Source: Lentisphaeria bacterium (GTDB lineage Bacteria; Verrucomicrobiota; Lentisphaeria; Oligosphaerales; Oligosphaeraceae). From it: DNA of 36,353 nt. A model generated the notes under the pieces. That model saw nothing but the letters and a program-made list of their open reading frames with translations, had not been told where the DNA came from and ran no database searches. Made by a program: the position numbers and the translations under genes. Of this stretch, positions 33,398 to 36,353 are shown piece after piece. Position 1 is the stretch's first letter; each line of letters starts with the position of its first letter. The DNA lies in contig JAQWBY010000005.1 in the NCBI GenBank assembly GCA_028706165.1, forward strand, positions 1-36,353, written 5' to 3'.

Positions 33398-35212
33398 TCA
33401 GCCTTTGTCGTCATTGGCTCGCAATACGGCGACGAAGGCCTCCGGCGGGATATTGACATTGCCGACTTCCTTCATGCGTTTCTTGCCCTCTTTCTGCTTA
33501 TCCAGCAGCTTGCGTTTGCGGGTGATGTCGCCACCGTAACATTTTGCCAGGACGTTCTTGCGCAGCTGCCGCACGTCTTCGCGAGCAATGATGCGGCCAC
33601 CGACGGCGCCCTGGATGGCGACCTTGAACATCTGCGGGGGAATGGCCTCGCGCAGGCGTTCGCAGATCATGCGGGCCCGGTACACGGCGCGATCGGCGTG
33701 GACGATGGAGGCGAAGGCGTCCACCGGCTCGCTGTTGACCAGAATTTCGAGCTTGACGGTCGGGCTGGTCTCGTAACCATCGGGCTCATAGTCCATGCTG
33801 CCGTAGCCGCGAGTGACGGTCTTGAGCTTGTCGTAGAAATCGAGCACGATTTCATGCAGGGGCAGGCGCGCAGTAATCATGACGTGGATGTGATCGACAT
33901 TGTCGGTCTTGAGACAGATGCCACGCTTGTCCATCACCAGGTTCATAATGGCGCCAAGATAGGTCGCCGGAGCGATGATCTGTGATTTGATCATCGGCTC
34001 TTCGACGTGGCTGATGTGGCTGGGGTCGGGCATATGCAGGGGGTTGTCCACTTCCTTCATGCTGCCATCGCGCATGAACACGTGGTAGATGACGCTGGGA
34101 TAGGTCAGCAGCAGCTCCATGTTGTACTCGCGGCGCAGGCGTTCCTGGACAATTTCCATGTGCAACAGGCCAAGAAAACCGCAGCGGAAGCCCGCGCCCA
34201 AAGCGATGGAGCTCTCCGGCTGGGCCACGAAGGCCGAATCATTCAGGCGCAGCTTCGCGATATTGGCCTTCAGCGCCTCGTAATCGGCGGTGTCAATCGG
34301 GTAGATGCCGCTGAAAACCATCGGCCGTACATGCTGGAAGCCCGCCAACGGCTGCTTGCAGGCCCGCAGATTGCCCGTGATGGTGTCGCCGACGTGGATG
34401 TCGCCCGGCGTCTTGATCGTCGTGATGATGTAGCCGACTTCGCCCTGCAGCAGCGACGCGGAAGGCTTCATGCCCGGGCTGAAATAGCCCACTTCCTTGA
34501 CCTCGGTGGTCAGGTCCGTATTGAAAAAGCGGATGGACTCGCCGACTTTGACGCTGCCATTGACCACCCGGACAAAAGACACCACGCCGCGATAAACGTC
34601 GTACACCGAGTCAAAGACCAGCGCCTGCAAGGGCTGCGCAGCATCGGTTTCCGGCGGCGGCACGCGGGCGACCACGGCCTCCAGCAGTTCCTTCACCCCC
34701 ATACCGCTCTTGGCCGACACCTTGAGGACTTCGTCCCGCGGGATGGCCAAGAGCTCTTCGACCTGTTCCAAGCACATATCGACGTCCGCCGCCAGCAGGT
34801 CGACCTTGTTGATCACTGGGATGATGGTGAGTTTCTGATGCAAGGCCAGATTGGCGTTGGCCAGCGTCTGCGCTTGCACGCCCTGCGCGGCGTCAATCAG
34901 CAGAATCGCGCCTTCGCAGGCCGCCAGACTGCGGCTCACTTCGTAGCTGAAGTCCACGTGTCCGGGAGTGTCGATCAGGTTGAAGACGTAGGTCTGCCCA
35001 TCGTCGGCATCGTAGTGCATGCGCACGGGATGGGATTTGATGGTGATGCCGCGTTCGCGCTCCAAATCCATGGCGTCCAACACCTGATCATGAAAAGTGC
35101 GTTCCTCAATGGTCTTGGTGTGCAGCAGAAAACGGTCGGCAAGGGTCGATTTGCCGTGGTCGATATGGGCAATGATGGAAAAATTGCGGATATTGGTGAG
35201 CTTCTCTGGCAT
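33398..35212 (-). CDS. lepA: Elongation factor 4 (LepA) GTPase
   Basis: MPEKLTNIRNFSIIAHIDHGKSTLADRFL; DTPGHVDFSYEVSRSLAACEGAILLIDAAQGVQAQT; C-terminal KCYGGDITRKRKLLDKQKEGKKRMKEVGNVNIPPEAF. Confidence 0.98.
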   Translation of the reverse strand: MPEKLTNIRNFSIIAHIDHGKSTLADRFLLHTKTIEERTFHDQVLDAMDLERERGITIKSHPVRMHYDADDGQTYVFNLIDTPGHVDFSYEVSRSLAACEGAILLIDAAQGVQAQTLANANLALHQKLTIIPVINKVDLLAADVDMCLEQVEELLAIPRDEVLKVSAKSGMGVKELLEAVVARVPPPETDAAQPLQALVFDSVYDVYRGVVSFVRVVNGSVKVGESIRFFNTDLTTEVKEVGYFSPGMKPSASLLQGEVGYIITTIKTPGDIHVGDTITGNLRACKQPLAGFQHVRPMVFSGIYPIDTADYEALKANIAKLRLNDSAFVAQPESSIALGAGFRCGFLGLLHMEIVQERLRREYNMELLLTYPSVIYHVFMRDGSMKEVDNPLHMPDPSHISHVEEPMIKSQIIAPATYLGAIMNLVMDKRGICLKTDNVDHIHVMITARLPLHEIVLDFYDKLKTVTRGYGSMDYEPDGYETSPTVKLEILVNSEPVDAFASIVHADRAVYRARMICERLREAIPPQMFKVAIQGAVGGRIIAREDVRQLRKNVLAKCYGGDITRKRKLLDKQKEGKKRMKEVGNVNIPPEAFVAVLRANDDKG

Positions 35213-35266
35213 GGAGGTCCGTGTGTTCTTTCTATGGCTGGCGTCGTAATCGCGGCAATAAATGAT

Positions 35267-36353
35267 TTAGTGGCGACTGATGCGCTGGATGACCCACAGG
35301 CCGCCCAGCTGATAGAGAAAATTCGGCACCCAGATGATGATCTGGGGATGGTAGCGGCTGTCCTCAAGGGCATCGGCCAAAAGCACGAAGGCGTAGAAGC
35401 CCAGAGCCAACAGTACACACAGCAGGAGCCCCACCGAAAGCTCGGAGCGCTTGCTGCGAATCCCGAAGGGCAGCCCAAGCAGCAGGAAGGAAAAAGGCGA
35501 CAGGGCCAGCGACAGGCGCGACTGCAGCGCCAATAGGTGCTCGGTGACATCACGGCCGGCCTCCTGCTCCAGGCGAATCTGGCTGACCAGCATGCTGCCG
35601 TCCATGTACTTGGTTTTTCGCGACAAGCTCTTGCGGTCCTGCGAGATGCCGTAGGACATAGGCAGGCGGATGGACTTGGCCGCCAGAAAGCGCCGGGGCG
35701 CGTCCCCAGCCGGCGCCAGCTGCGAGTCCATCACCGTGGCGTCATCCAGTTCGAGATACACCATGCGTTCTTCGGCGTGGACCACCACCCGGCCGCGCCG
35801 CGCAGTGATGTCCTGGACCTTCTCGCCGCCCTTGCCCAGCATGAACATGTGAATGTCGTACAACTCGTCGCCATCGCGCCGGCCGACGCGAATCGGGCAT
35901 TGGGGAAAGATGTTGACGAAGCCGCCGGGCTCCAGCAGCGCCAGCGGTGAGCTGGCCAAGGCCGACCAGCGCAGCTGCTCGGCGCGATACCGGCAGAGCG
36001 GCGTCACCCACAGCGACAGCCAGACGCACAGGCCACTCAAGACGAAACTCAGCACGAGCCCTGGCGCGACAATCTGCCACAGGCCAATGCCGTTGGCCTT
36101 CATCGCGCAGATCTCGTTGTCCGCCGACATGCGGCTGAACACCAGCACGGTGGCCACCAGCATGGCCAGCGGCAGAGTGAAGCGCAACATGTCGGGAACC
36201 AGATAGAGCAGGTAACGGCAGAGTAACCAGGGCGACACGCCGCGAGAGATGAGATCAAAGGCGCGGAAGAACTGCCCCGACAGCATGACAAAGGTCAGAA
36301 TGCCGACGGCCATCAGCATGCTGACTATCATGTTTTTCGCGATGTAGCGGTTC
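35267..36353 (-). CDS. LptF/LptG-family LPS export permease (5' end beyond window)
   Basis: MSADNEICAMKANGIGLWQIVAPGLVLSFVLSGLCVWLSLWVTPLC. Frame stays open upstream (NRYIAKN-MIVSM), so the start is outside the window. Confidence 0.9.
   Translation of the reverse strand, partial: NRYIAKNMIVSMLMAVGILTFVMLSGQFFRAFDLISRGVSPWLLCRYLLYLVPDMLRFTLPLAMLVATVLVFSRMSADNEICAMKANGIGLWQIVAPGLVLSFVLSGLCVWLSLWVTPLCRYRAEQLRWSALASSPLALLEPGGFVNIFPQCPIRVGRRDGDELYDIHMFMLGKGGEKVQDITARRGRVVVHAEERMVYLELDDATVMDSQLAPAGDAPRRFLAAKSIRLPMSYGISQDRKSLSRKTKYMDGSMLVSQIRLEQEAGRDVTEHLLALQSRLSLALSPFSFLLLGLPFGIRSKRSELSVGLLLCVLLALGFYAFVLLADALEDSRYHPQIIIWVPNFLYQLGGLWVIQRISRH

Noticed and set aside
34007-35536. 509-aa + strand ORF antisense to lepA/lptF
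   Set aside because: lepA on the minus strand is unambiguous; the antisense translation has no domain signature.

Overview
High-GC window from what is probably a PVC-group (Lentisphaerae/Verrucomicrobia-like) bacterium. The taxonomy is inferred from gene style, not proven. Contents in order: (1) two minus-strand tRNAs, Thr-TGT (truncated) and Arg-TCT. (2) A glycan-related locus: BNR sialidase, AraC regulator, GH16 hydrolase with an inserted discoidin-like domain, glycerophosphodiester phosphodiesterase, and a 1.1 kaa GH-A/GH39-like hydrolase. (3) A 67-aa basic protein with a clear terminator, a DUF4143-type AAA ATPase, and a 2205-aa modular surface protein. (4) An MFS transporter and a co-directional export operon: TolC, a Cys-rich Zn-ribbon/TRASH-like protein, HlyD, two ABC half-transporters and an FAD oxidoreductase. 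(5) A minus-strand block: MBL hydrolase, NAGPA-like protein, pseudopilin-like protein, signal peptidase I, LepA, and LptF/G (truncated). The strongest non-genic discovery is a pair of transposase-less elements (230-581 and 9517-9987). Both are bounded by the inverted 10-mer GTAATCGGTC. One has a perfect 8-bp target duplication (TTCCACAC) and the other a decayed 6/8 one, which resembles IS66-type ends. They carry a GTCCC-rich ~170-bp repeat that also occurs a third time without the ends (18.6 kb). The strongest protein-level system is the export operon. Its two ABC subunits show complementary degeneracy (LSVGQ in one; Walker-B Glu to Asp plus H-loop His to Met in the other), which predicts an asymmetric heterodimeric exporter coupled to an unusual Cys-rich cytoplasmic partner.
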